Of a DNA stretch of 64,000 nucleotides, positions 1-9,618 are shown piece after piece. Made by a program: the position numbers and the translations under genes. Within the stretch, counting starts at the first letter, position 1. Each line of letters opens with the position of its first letter. The notes beneath the pieces were generated by a model. That model saw only the letters and a program-made list of their open reading frames with translations. It searched no databases and was not told the DNA's origin. The DNA lies in contig NZ_JABFAP010000001.1 of the NCBI RefSeq assembly GCF_017168255.1, positions 943,335 to 1,007,334 on the forward strand. The letters are read 5' to 3'. The DNA comes from Agrococcus sp. KRD186 (GTDB lineage: Bacteria; Actinomycetota; Actinomycetes; Actinomycetales; Microbacteriaceae).

Positions 1-1563
1 GGCAGTCTGCGCGATGCGGAAGCGGATGCGCGAGCCCGGCGGCAGCTGGCCGGCACGGTCGAGGTCGCGGTCGACGATCGCGCCGATGATGGGGTACCCG
101 CCGGTGAGCGGGTGGTCGGGCAGGAACAGCACCGGCTGCCCATCGGGCGGCACCTGGATGGCGCCGGTGACCGCGCCCTCGCTCTCGAGCTCGCCGTCGC
201 GGGCGCGCTCGAGCGGCACGGCGCCGTGCAGGCGCACGCCGACCCGGTCTGAGCGAGGCGTGACCTCCCACTCCTGCTCGACCAGGGTGGCGAGCGCGGC
301 GGCGGTGAACCAATCGTCGCGCGGGCCCAGCACGATCGCGAGCTCGACCGTCTCACCGGTGACGGGCAGGGGGATGCGCGGGGCGCGGGTGCGCTCGACG
401 GCGGCGATGCCGTGGGCGGGGCCGCGGAGCGGCAGCACGGCGCCCGCGGCCAGCGGTGCGGGGCCCAGGTGCGCGAGCGTGTCGGTCGCCAGGCTGCCGA
501 GCACGGGATCGAGCGCGATGCCGCCGCGGATCGCGACGAGCACGCGCAGGCCGTCGCGGGCGGCGCCGATGCGCAGCGCCTCGCCGTCCTCGATGGCGAT
601 CGGGCGACCGTGCTCGACGGGGTGCGTCACCGAGTCGGGCGCACCGCCCGGCTCGACCCACGCATCCGCCATCGCGCCCGCGAGCGAGACGACCGCGTCG
701 CCGCGGAACCGCAGCAGCGCTCCCCCGCCGGCGAGCTCGAGGCCCGCCTCGCCGGGTGCGTTGCCGACGGCGCGGTTGGCCTCGGCGAGGGCCGCGCGGT
801 CGGCGGTGCCGGAGGCCGAGACGCCCTCGGCGGCCATGCCGGGGCGGCCCAGATCCTGCACCAGCAGCTGCAGGCCGGGCCGCACCACCTCGATCGCATG
901 CGCGGCGTCGACGGCGCGGTGCTCGGGCGCCTGCGCCCGCACGAGCGCGCGCTCGACGCGCTCGAAGCGCACCGTCGTGCCGGGCCCCAGGATCGCGGGC
1001 GGGTCGCGTTCGAGATCCCACATCGCCAGGTCGGTGCGGCCGATGAGCTGCCAGCCGCCGGGGCTCTCCTTCGGGTAGACGCCCGAGAAGCGGCCGGCCA
1101 GAGCGACCGAGCCCGCGGGGATGCGCGTGCGCGGCGAGGAGCGCCGGGGCACGTCGAAGAGCGGGTCGTCGCCGGCGAGGTAGCCGAAGCCGGGTGCGAA
1201 GCCGGCGAACGCGACCGTCCAGGTGGCCGCCTGGTGCCGGGCGACGAGCTCGTCGTGGCTGACGCCGAGCAGCCGGGCGACCTCGGCGAGGTCCTCGCCG
1301 TCGTAGCGCACGGGGATCGTGACGGCACCGGTGCCCGTCGCGCGCTCGGTCGTGGGCTCGAGCGCGAGCAGCCGCGCGGTGAGCTCGGCCGCCGTGCTCG
1401 CGGTCGGGTCGAAGCGCACCAGGATGGTGCGGGCGGCGGGCACGAGCTCGGTGACGCCCGGCAGCTCGGCGGCGACGAGCGCCGGCAGCAGCCGCATCGA
1501 CTCGTCGAGATCGGCCGCCTCGAGCAGCAGGGCGGTGTCGGCCGCCACCAGCACGCGCGTCAT
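1..1563 (-). CDS. pxpBC: 5-oxoprolinase subunits B and C fused (PxpB-PxpC), 3' end cut by window edge
   Basis: With PxpA this protein would carry out ATP-dependent opening of 5-oxoproline to glutamate. Residues 1 to about 190 are the PxpB (allophanate hydrolase subunit 1-like) half, with the AFAGFAPGFGYL motif near residue 100 and YPKESPGGWQLIG near 170. From about residue 205 the PxpC (subunit 2-like, biotin-dependent carboxyltransferase family) half begins with LQLLVQDLGRPG and runs off the left edge with no stop. In many bacteria pxpB and pxpC are separate genes; here they are one reading frame. The ATG at 1563 lies 62 bases after the pxpA stop. An ATG that overlaps that stop opens only a 21-codon frame. 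Only 521 codons are visible, so the true C-terminus is unknown. Confidence 0.88.
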   Translation of the reverse strand, partial: MTRVLVAADTALLLEAADLDESMRLLPALVAAELPGVTELVPAARTILVRFDPTASTAAELTARLLALEPTTERATGTGAVTIPVRYDGEDLAEVARLLGVSHDELVARHQAATWTVAFAGFAPGFGYLAGDDPLFDVPRRSSPRTRIPAGSVALAGRFSGVYPKESPGGWQLIGRTDLAMWDLERDPPAILGPGTTVRFERVERALVRAQAPEHRAVDAAHAIEVVRPGLQLLVQDLGRPGMAAEGVSASGTADRAALAEANRAVGNAPGEAGLELAGGGALLRFRGDAVVSLAGAMADAWVEPGGAPDSVTHPVEHGRPIAIEDGEALRIGAARDGLRVLVAIRGGIALDPVLGSLATDTLAHLGPAPLAAGAVLPLRGPAHGIAAVERTRAPRIPLPVTGETVELAIVLGPRDDWFTAAALATLVEQEWEVTPRSDRVGVRLHGAVPLERARDGELESEGAVTGAIQVPPDGQPVLFLPDHPLTGGYPIIGAIVDRDLDRAGQLPPGSRIRFRIAQTA

Positions 1564-1624
1564 GCGGCGGAGACGGCCCGGGCGGCACGCGCCTGCGAGA
1601 GCTGCGCTGCGGATGCGTCGGCCG

Positions 1625-2395
1625 TCATGGGCGCACCGGTGCGAAGGGCGCGATGGTCACCCCGGCGGCCTCGAGCGCCTCGCGCGTGGCCTGTGCCATC
1701 GCGATGGCGCCGGCGCTGTCGCCGTGCACGCAGATGGACTCCGCGCGCACCGCGACGTCGCTGCCGTCGATCGCCTCGATCACGCCCTCCTGCGCGAGCC
1801 GCACCATGCGGGCGGCGACGAGCTCGGGGTCGTGCAGCACGGAGCCCTCGAGCGTGCGCGAGACGAGCAGGCCCTCGGGCGTGTAGGCACGGTCGGCGAA
1901 GGCCTCGGCGGCCGTCGCCAGTCCCGCCCGATCGGCGATGTCGAGCACGACACCGCCCGCCAGGCCGAGCAGCACGAGCGAGGGGTCGACCGCGCGGATG
2001 GCGGCCACCACGTCCTTCGCCTTGCGCTGGTCGCGCGCGATGGTGTTGTAGAGCGCGCCGTGCGGCTTGACGTAGACGGCACGGCCGCCGGCGGCGGAGG
2101 CGAGCGCCTGCAGCGCGCCGAGCTGGTACTCGACGTGCGCCTGCAGGGTTGCCGAGTCGAGCTCCATCTCGACGCGGCCGAAGCCCTCGTAGTCGCGGTA
2201 GCCGGGGTGCACGCCGATCGCGACGCCCTGCTCGACAGCCGCCCGCAGCGTCGCCGCGATGCCTTCGGGGCTGCCCGCATGGAATCCGGCGGAGACGTTC
2301 GCACTCGTGACGATGCGCAGCATCGCCTCGTCGTCGCTGACGATCCGGCCGGGCACGTTCTCGCCCAGATCCGAGTTCAGGTCGATGCTCGTCAC
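1625..2395 (-). CDS. pxpA: 5-oxoprolinase subunit A (LamB/YcsF family)
   Basis: PxpA is the third component of the bacterial 5-oxoprolinase and acts in the cytoplasm on 5-oxoproline, a by-product of glutamine and glutamyl-peptide breakdown. The 256-residue product has the family's usual length and start, [10 protein letters not shown], followed by [20 protein letters not shown] near residue 110 and ICVHGD near 222. The start is a GTG at 2395 preceded by a GGAGGGAG-like ribosome site. The gene is first in the visible operon, followed by pxpBC. A perfect 16-bp palindrome lies 25 bases upstream of its start and may be an operator. Confidence 0.92.
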   Translation of the reverse strand: MTSIDLNSDLGENVPGRIVSDDEAMLRIVTSANVSAGFHAGSPEGIAATLRAAVEQGVAIGVHPGYRDYEGFGRVEMELDSATLQAHVEYQLGALQALASAAGGRAVYVKPHGALYNTIARDQRKAKDVVAAIRAVDPSLVLLGLAGGVVLDIADRAGLATAAEAFADRAYTPEGLLVSRTLEGSVLHDPELVAARMVRLAQEGVIEAIDGSDVAVRAESICVHGDSAGAIAMAQATREALEAAGVTIAPFAPVRP

Positions 2396-2420
2396 GCCCG
2401 GCTCCCTCCGCCCGCTCTCA

Positions 2421-2436
2421 CCATCCCATGGGATGG
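2421..2436. promoter_or_regulatory. perfect 16-bp palindrome upstream of pxpA (possible operator)
   Basis: The sequence CCATCCCATGGGATGG reads the same on both strands and sits in the 60-base gap between the uvrB stop and the pxpA start. Its position just ahead of pxpA suggests a repressor or activator site for 5-oxoproline genes. It could also act as a small hairpin after uvrB, but it has no T-run. Function is inferred from position only. Confidence 0.35.
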
Positions 2437-2455
2437 GCGCTGATCGGCCTGAGCC

Positions 2456-4507
<2,052 letters not shown>

Positions 4508-4513
4508 GCTGCA

Positions 4514-4519
4514 AGCCTA
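4514..4519 (-). promoter_or_regulatory. candidate leaderless -10 element of uvrB
   Basis: TAGGCT is followed by six bases and then the uvrB ATG, so transcription would begin at or next to the start codon. Its TAG is also the coaE stop codon. I see no convincing -35 box. Confidence 0.4.
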
Positions 4520-5134
4520 CGAGCGGCCGCCCACACGGTGCTGAGCGAGACTCTCCCAGAGCCGGTCGACCTGCTCGAGCGTCGCCGCCAGGTCGCCGTC
4601 GGTCTCGATCACGACGTCGGCGATCGCGAGCCGTCGCTCGTCGCTTGCCTGCGACGCGACGCGAGCCCGCGCATCCGCCTCGTCCATCCCCCGAAGCTCC
4701 ACAAGGCGGCGGATGCGCGTCTCGGCCGGCGCGTGCGCGACCACCACGAGGTCCCACGGATCGTCGGGACGGGCCTCGACCAGCAGCGGTACGTCGTACA
4801 CCACCACCGCCTCGGCGTCAGCAGCGAACGCCGCCCGGAAGCGCCGGCCGGACTCCTCGCTGACAGCGGGGTGCACGATCGCGTTCAGTCGGTGGCGGGC
4901 GTCGTGGTCGGCGAAGATCACCGCGCCGAGGCCCGTGCGGTCGAGCGCCCCGTCCGGCAGCAGCAGGTGGTCGCCGAACTCCGCCGCGATGGCGGTCAGC
5001 ACCGGCTGGCCGGGCTGCTGCAGCTCGCGCACCAGGGCGTCGGCGTCGACGACGACGGCTCCGCGCTCGGCGAGCCTGCCGGCGATCGTGGACTTGCCGG
5101 AGGCGATGCCGCCGGTGAGCGCGACGAGAGGCAT
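4517..5134 (-). CDS. coaE: dephospho-CoA kinase
   Basis: CoaE phosphorylates the 3'-hydroxyl of dephospho-CoA, the last step of coenzyme A synthesis in the cytoplasm. The 205-residue protein begins [14 protein letters not shown], the P-loop typical of the family, followed by DADALVREL near residue 30 and HPAV and VYDVPLLVE near 90 and 115. Length is typical. In many actinobacteria coaE sits directly next to rpsA; here the two are separated by an accessory region of about 6.6 kb. A CAGAAT hexamer (5141-5146) lies six bases ahead of the ATG and may be a leaderless -10. Confidence 0.95.
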   Translation of the reverse strand: MPLVALTGGIASGKSTIAGRLAERGAVVVDADALVRELQQPGQPVLTAIAAEFGDHLLLPDGALDRTGLGAVIFADHDARHRLNAIVHPAVSEESGRRFRAAFAADAEAVVVYDVPLLVEARPDDPWDLVVVAHAPAETRIRRLVELRGMDEADARARVASQASDERRLAIADVVIETDGDLAATLEQVDRLWESLAQHRVGGRS

Positions 5135-5159
5135 GGCCCGATTCTGTCACGGCATCTCC

Positions 5160-5217
5160 TGAGGAAGCCTCAAGCGACACCTGTGCGAACGGGCACGCCG
5201 TCCTGAGGCTGTCCTCA
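5160..5217. promoter_or_regulatory. pair of matching inverted repeats, TGAGG-N3/4-CCTCA
   Basis: TGAGG-AAG-CCTCA (5160-5172) and TGAGG-CTGT-CCTCA (5204-5217) lie in the 127-base divergent gap between coaE and the signal peptidase-like gene. Their centres are about 44 bases apart, close to four helical turns, so a dimeric regulator could bind both on one face of the DNA. No regulator can be named from the sequence. Confidence 0.4.
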
Positions 5218-5261
5218 TAGCGTCGAGAGGACCGCTCGTCCGTCAAAGGGGAGGAAGCATC

Positions 5262-5768
5262 GTGCGCGCACTCCGCGGCATCGCCATCATCCTGCTCGCG
5301 TGCGTCGGGCTTGTCGCGGCGACCGGCGCCGTGCTGTGGAGCGCCTCGCTCGCGGGGCTCGCGCGCGCCGAGGTCGTCTCGACCAGCGCGATGGCACCGA
5401 GCTTCGACGCCGGCGACCTCACCATCGTCACCAAGCGTCCAGCCGCCGAGGTGACCGTCGGCGACGTCATGAGCGTGCGCGGCCCGGGTGCCGCCGCCGG
5501 GCACCTCGAGCAGGTGGTCTCGATCGCCCCGGCCTCCGCCGACACCTGGACGGTCGTCACGGCCGCGCGCAGCGAGGGATCCACCACGGAGCGCACCATC
5601 GGCACCGAGATATGGGCGCCGAGCCTGCGCGTGCCGGTGGTCGGCGGCATCGTGTCGGTGATGCTCCAGCCCTCGTACGCCATTCCCGCGCTGGCCGTCG
5701 TGCTGCTGCTCGGCGCGGTCGTCCTGGTGGGTCGCGCGCCGTCGGCGCCCGTCCGCAGAGCCGCATGA
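5262..5768 (+). CDS. SipW-like signal peptidase I homologue lacking the usual catalytic serine
   Basis: A 168-residue membrane protein with a transmembrane segment at residues 5-30, an S26-type extracytoplasmic domain, and a second transmembrane segment at about 135-157. The fold is suggested by GDLTIV at 51-56, GHLEQVVSI at 80-88 (the His position of SipW-type enzymes) and VPVVGGIVS near 127. Where active enzymes have SGSM.P, this protein reads TSAMAP, so the position of the nucleophile is Ala43. It may therefore be inactive or use the nearby Ser42. The GTG start follows a strong GGGGAGGAAG site. No obvious substrate gene is next to it. The response regulator gene follows 88 bases downstream on the same strand. 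Confidence 0.6.
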   Translation: MRALRGIAIILLACVGLVAATGAVLWSASLAGLARAEVVSTSAMAPSFDAGDLTIVTKRPAAEVTVGDVMSVRGPGAAAGHLEQVVSIAPASADTWTVVTAARSEGSTTERTIGTEIWAPSLRVPVVGGIVSVMLQPSYAIPALAVVLLLGAVVLVGRAPSAPVRRAA

Positions 5769-5856
5769 GACCCGGCCCGGTGCCATTCCTGGTGGATCCG
5801 CAGGGTAGCATCGGGCGGAAGGCACCTGGTCACGTGGTGCGGATGTGGGGAGACCT

Positions 5857-6702
5857 ATGGACGAGGACGTCGCAGTCGTCATCGAGGACGGCGAGGACAT
5901 CCGTGAGCTGCTTGCGCAGGTGCTGACCCAGGGCGGCTTCGCCGTGCACAGCGCCGCCGACGGCGCCACCGGTGTCGAGCTGGTGCGCGAGCATGACCCG
6001 ATCGTGGTCACGATCGACGTGAACATGCCGGGCATCGACGGCTTCGAGACCGCCAGGCAGGTGCGTGCGATCAGCACCGCGTACATCGTCATGATCACCG
6101 CGCGGGGCGACGAGATCGACACGCTCGTGGGCCTGCAGACGGGCGCCGACGACTACATCGTCAAGCCCTTCCGCCCCCGCGAGCTGCGCGCCCGCATCGA
6201 GGCGATGATGCGGCGTCCCCGCGTGCTCGCGTCGACGCATCCGTCCCCGCCGCATCCGTCCGCACCGCAGTCCTCAGCGCCGCACCCGACGAGCACCGGG
6301 TCGATCCTCACCCAGAGCCCGCCCTCGTCGCCGGCCCCGGATGCGCCTTCGGCCACCTGGGCAGAGGGCGACACGGAGCACGCCTCGCTCGAGCACCGCG
6401 GCCTGCGGCTCGAACCCGGCGCGCGCGTGGTCGAGCTCGAGGGCGCCGAGGTGGAGCTGACGCGCAGCGAGTTCGACATCCTGCGCATGCTGCTGAGCTC
6501 GGGACGTCGCGTGGTGAGCAAGATGCAGCTCGCCGGCATGCTGCGCGGCGAGCGCGGCGAGCCCGACCACTACCTCAGCGAGCACGACGCGCGGGCGATC
6601 GAGGTGCATGTCGCGAACCTGCGGCGCAAGCTCGGCGAGTCCCCCTCCGAGCCCCGCTGGATCGAGACCGTGCGAGGCGTCGGCTACCGCCGCACCGCCT
6701 GA
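5857..6702 (+). CDS. OmpR-family response regulator
   Basis: A two-component DNA-binding regulator. The receiver domain (residues 1-120) has the acidic pocket IED, the phospho-acceptor Asp in TIDVNMPG near residue 50, the conserved Thr in MITARGD and Lys in YIVKPF. A proline-rich linker of about 60 residues leads to a winged-helix domain (about 175-281) ending RWIETVRGVGYR. The ATG at 5857 is chosen because GGGGAG lies 5 bases upstream; an in-frame GTG at 5845 would add four residues. The stop lies inside the 3' end of the opposite-strand GGDEF-like gene, which is co-transcribed with a sensor kinase. That kinase is the obvious partner candidate even though it is on the other strand. Confidence 0.9.
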   Translation: MDEDVAVVIEDGEDIRELLAQVLTQGGFAVHSAADGATGVELVREHDPIVVTIDVNMPGIDGFETARQVRAISTAYIVMITARGDEIDTLVGLQTGADDYIVKPFRPRELRARIEAMMRRPRVLASTHPSPPHPSAPQSSAPHPTSTGSILTQSPPSSPAPDAPSATWAEGDTEHASLEHRGLRLEPGARVVELEGAEVELTRSEFDILRMLLSSGRRVVSKMQLAGMLRGERGEPDHYLSEHDARAIEVHVANLRRKLGESPSEPRWIETVRGVGYRRTA

Positions 6703-7895
6703 TCGCCGACGGCGGGACCTTCCGACTCGTCGTCCTCACCGGCCACCACCACGGTGACGTCGTCGCTCGCGATCGCCCGCTTCGCGGCCATCCTGGCTGC
6801 GTCGAGCAGGGTGTCGCGGTCATAGCCGGTGATGCTCGTCAGGCTCACGCCCATCCCGATCGGCGGCACCACCGGCACGCCCGCGGTGCCCAGCTGATCG
6901 AGCATCGCCCGGTGCATGCGCGCGCCGAGCTGGCGGGCGTCGGCGGGCGAGGAGGGCTGGAAGGCGAGCATCAGCATGCCGTGATCATCCGTGCCGAGCG
7001 CCGCGGTGGTCGGCGACAGCCGTCGGGTCGCGGCACGCACGGCCTGGCGAACGTGCTCCGCCTCATCGGCGCCGAAGGCGGTCGCGATGCGGTTGAGCGA
7101 GTCGATGCTGATCACCAGCACCGCGAAGAGCTCCGCACGCCGGTTCGCGCGCATGAGCCGGCCGCCCAGCACCCGGGCGAAGGACGGCGCCAGCAGCACG
7201 CCGTCCGGCGCGATCGCCATCAGCGAGGAATCCTCGGTGCCGCGCAGCCGCACTTGCTCGGCACGCAGCACCGACGCGGTCACCACGGCCACGATCACGA
7301 GGCAGATGGTCGCGACCCCGGCGATGCCGCTGCTGACCCATTCTCGGAACAGCTCGTGCGAGGTGCCGAGGGTCACGGCGCTGACGAGCCGCAGCAGCTG
7401 GAACACGCACGCCAGCGCGAGCACCGCGCCGAGGCCCAGTGCCGTGCGGGTGCGCCGCATGGTGCCGCGCAGCGTCTCGATCGCGCCGAGGCCGGCGAAG
7501 AGGGCATTGCCGATGAACATCACCCAGACGCCCGACCAGCTGGAGCCGTCGCCGGCGTCGAGCACCGCGGCGAGGACGGTGACCAGCGCGCCGACGGCCA
7601 CCACGATCGATGCGCTGCGGCTCTGCCTGCCGTTGAAGACCCGGCAGCCGATCCACAGCAGCCCCAGCGTCGCCACCCACGCCCCGTTGCCGATGGCGAC
7701 CGCCCACCAGCCTGCGTCTGTGACCGCGTCCAGCAGATAGGCCTCGGTGGCGATCATCCCGCCGATGAAGCCGAGCGCCCAGACCCGACCCGCGCGGTCG
7801 TCCTTGCGCAGCATGGTCTCGAGCACGAACACGCCGCCCGCGACGTGCACGACGAGCGCGGTGATGAGCTTGACGGTGTCTGGATCGAGGGTCAT
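6684..7895 (-). CDS. membrane protein with degenerate GGDEF domain
   Basis: The N-terminal 215 residues hold about seven hydrophobic segments, consistent with a MASE-like sensory module. The C-terminal part (about 235-385) follows the GGDEF fold pattern, for example LVISIDSLNRIATAFGAD and a closing AARMAAKRAI. The active-site loop, normally GGDEF or GGEEF, reads GTDDH here, so cyclic di-GMP synthesis is unlikely. It may instead act as a nucleotide-binding or signalling scaffold. The gene overlaps the upstream sensor kinase by 4 bases (ATGA), indicating translational coupling, and its last 19 bases overlap the response regulator gene on the opposite strand. Confidence 0.7.
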   Translation of the reverse strand: MTLDPDTVKLITALVVHVAGGVFVLETMLRKDDRAGRVWALGFIGGMIATEAYLLDAVTDAGWWAVAIGNGAWVATLGLLWIGCRVFNGRQSRSASIVVAVGALVTVLAAVLDAGDGSSWSGVWVMFIGNALFAGLGAIETLRGTMRRTRTALGLGAVLALACVFQLLRLVSAVTLGTSHELFREWVSSGIAGVATICLVIVAVVTASVLRAEQVRLRGTEDSSLMAIAPDGVLLAPSFARVLGGRLMRANRRAELFAVLVISIDSLNRIATAFGADEAEHVRQAVRAATRRLSPTTAALGTDDHGMLMLAFQPSSPADARQLGARMHRAMLDQLGTAGVPVVPPIGMGVSLTSITGYDRDTLLDAARMAAKRAIASDDVTVVVAGEDDESEGPAVGDQAVRR

Positions 7896-9517
7896 GCGAC
7901 GGCTCCTGATCGGCGCAGCGGGATGCGCACCACGAAGGTGGCGCCGGACCCCGGCTCGCTCTGCACGGTGATCTCACCGCCGTGCGCTCGCACGAGGTCT
8001 CGGCTGATCGCGAGTCCCAGGCCGTTGCCGTGCGGTCGGCTCGCCTGCGCTGCCGCACCGCGGAAGCGCCGCTGGAACAGCTGCGGCAGCACGTCCTCGG
8101 CGATCCCCGGCCCGTCGTCGCGGACCACCAGCCAGGCGTGCTTGTCGTCGCTCGTCACGCCCACCGCGATCAGCCCGTCGCCGGTGTGATAGCTCACGGC
8201 GTTGCCGACGAGGTTGTCGACCACCTGCCTGATGCGTACGGGATCGACCTCAGCCACCGCCGACTCGACGCCGGAGGTGTCGATGCGGATGCCGCGCGCT
8301 CCGGCCTTGGGCTCGAGCGCCTCGACCGCGGCGAGCACGATCCGCGAGAGCTCCTCGTCGACCGGCCGGACGTCGAAGCGGCCCTGACCGTCGGCGGTCG
8401 CGGCCAGCACGTCGCCGATGATGACGAGCAGCCGAGAGGCATTGCGCTCGGCGATCTCCAGGCTCCGGCGCGCCTGCTTGCCGACGTCGGCGTCCTCGAG
8501 AGCGAGGTCGAGGTGGCCGAGCACGCTCGTCAGCGGCGTGCGCAGCTCGTGCGAGACCGACGCGACCAGCTCGTCGCGCATCTGCACCGCCATCCGCTCT
8601 GCCGTGACGTCCCTGGTCACCAGGATCGCCCCGACGTCCGTGCCGTCGACGTCGATGAGACGCCGCGCGGTCGACTGCAGGGCACGCCGCCCCTCGCCGG
8701 GAGGGCCCTGCCAGTGCAGCGCGTTCTCGAAGGTCTCGCCGCGACGGGCGCGGGCGAGCGGCGCCATGCCCGGCTCGATGGCCGTCTCGGCGTCGGCGTC
8801 GAAGAGCTGACCGTCGGCACCCGTGGCGCTCAGGCGAGCGTGGGCGTCGTTCTCGATCGAGATCGAGCCGTCGGCACCGATGCGGACGACGCCGAAGTCG
8901 ACGGCGTCGAGCAGCTCGCTCACCGCATCCTCCTGCCGGCGGGCGCGCTCGACCGCGTGGTCGAGGTACTCGGCCTGCTCGTCGAGCAGCTCCCGCTGCG
9001 CCGCGGAGCGCCGCGAGGCGACGAAGGCGACGATCGCCGCGACCGAGAGCGCGAGCGGCCCCAGCACCACCTGCACGGCGCTGCTGAAGCCGTCGTGGAG
9101 CAGGTTCACCACCCAGAAGAGCACGCTCGAGCCGACCGCCCCGATCAGCAGGCCCCGCCAGCCGCCGACCGTCGCGAGCCAGGTCGCAGGCACCATCCAC
9201 AGCAGCCACAGCTCCGCATCCGGCTCGCCGATCTGGAGCAGGAAGATGGCGAGCAGATCGCCGATGGGCACCAGCGTCACCCAGTTCGGGTGGATGCGGT
9301 TCCACGGCACGACCAGGGCCAGCACGGTGAGCCCGAAGATCAGCAGGACGCCGGCGAAGATGATGTCACTGTCGCGGACGTCGCCCAGCACCACGACCAG
9401 TCCCCCGGCGGCGAGCGCGGCTGCAGCCAGCATGAGCTGATTGACCGCTGTGGCCCGCTCGCGCGTGCGATCAGCCCGCACCGCACCGGTGCGGGCCGTC
9501 GTGACCGCCGCGAACAT
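7892..9517 (-). CDS. membrane sensor histidine kinase
   Basis: A 541-residue kinase. Residues 25-165 form about six membrane segments, followed by a coiled region and a PAS-like domain (about 190-290). The dimerisation domain carries the phospho-accepting His in SHELRTPLTSVLGH near residue 324, and the catalytic domain has an N box (DNLVGNAVSYH), DDGPGIA and GNGLGLAIS. All motifs needed for activity are present. The partner is probably the OmpR-type regulator encoded convergently beyond the GGDEF-like gene. A TAGATT hexamer six bases ahead of the ATG suggests a leaderless transcript. Confidence 0.92.
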   Translation of the reverse strand: MFAAVTTARTGAVRADRTRERATAVNQLMLAAAALAAGGLVVVLGDVRDSDIIFAGVLLIFGLTVLALVVPWNRIHPNWVTLVPIGDLLAIFLLQIGEPDAELWLLWMVPATWLATVGGWRGLLIGAVGSSVLFWVVNLLHDGFSSAVQVVLGPLALSVAAIVAFVASRRSAAQRELLDEQAEYLDHAVERARRQEDAVSELLDAVDFGVVRIGADGSISIENDAHARLSATGADGQLFDADAETAIEPGMAPLARARRGETFENALHWQGPPGEGRRALQSTARRLIDVDGTDVGAILVTRDVTAERMAVQMRDELVASVSHELRTPLTSVLGHLDLALEDADVGKQARRSLEIAERNASRLLVIIGDVLAATADGQGRFDVRPVDEELSRIVLAAVEALEPKAGARGIRIDTSGVESAVAEVDPVRIRQVVDNLVGNAVSYHTGDGLIAVGVTSDDKHAWLVVRDDGPGIAEDVLPQLFQRRFRGAAAQASRPHGNGLGLAISRDLVRAHGGEITVQSEPGSGATFVVRIPLRRSGAVA

Positions 9518-9523
9518 GCTCCG

Positions 9524-9529
9524 AATCTA
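9524..9529 (-). promoter_or_regulatory. candidate leaderless -10 element of the sensor kinase
   Basis: TAGATT is followed by six bases and the kinase ATG. No clear -35 box is seen at the usual spacing. Confidence 0.4.
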
Positions 9530-9571
9530 CTGTGCGCCGAGCGCTTCGAGGTGCTCCCGGGCGGCGAGGGC

Positions 9572-9577
9572 TAGCAT
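9572..9577 (+). promoter_or_regulatory. candidate -10 element ahead of a leader ORF and the DUF4126 gene
   Basis: TAGCAT on the plus strand lies six bases before an ATG at 9584. That ATG opens a 10-codon frame which stops two bases before the DUF4126 start codon. Confidence 0.4.
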
Positions 9578-9583
9578 CGCGGC

Positions 9584-9616
9584 ATGCGACGCCCACCGTC
9601 GCACGAGAGGGAGTGA
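9584..9616 (+). CDS. possible 10-codon leader peptide
   Basis: The frame reads MRRPPSHERE and stops with TGA at 9614-9616, two bases before the ATG of the DUF4126 gene. Its ATG is placed for a leaderless start behind TAGCAT, and its last codons (GAG AGG GAG) double as the ribosome site of the next gene. It could couple translation of the two, or the arrangement may be chance. No attenuator hairpin is evident. Confidence 0.25.
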   Translation: MRRPPSHERE

Positions 9617-9618
9617 CC

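Noticed and set aside
1564-1628. Small gene between pxpA and pxpBC (21 codons from an ATG overlapping the pxpA stop)
   Set aside because: It ends at the pxpBC start and has no conserved features; more likely a spacer.
5822-5840. Operator GCACC-N9-GGTGC ahead of the response regulator gene
   Set aside because: Only five-base arms; too weak to separate from chance in GC-rich DNA, although the position would suit autoregulation.
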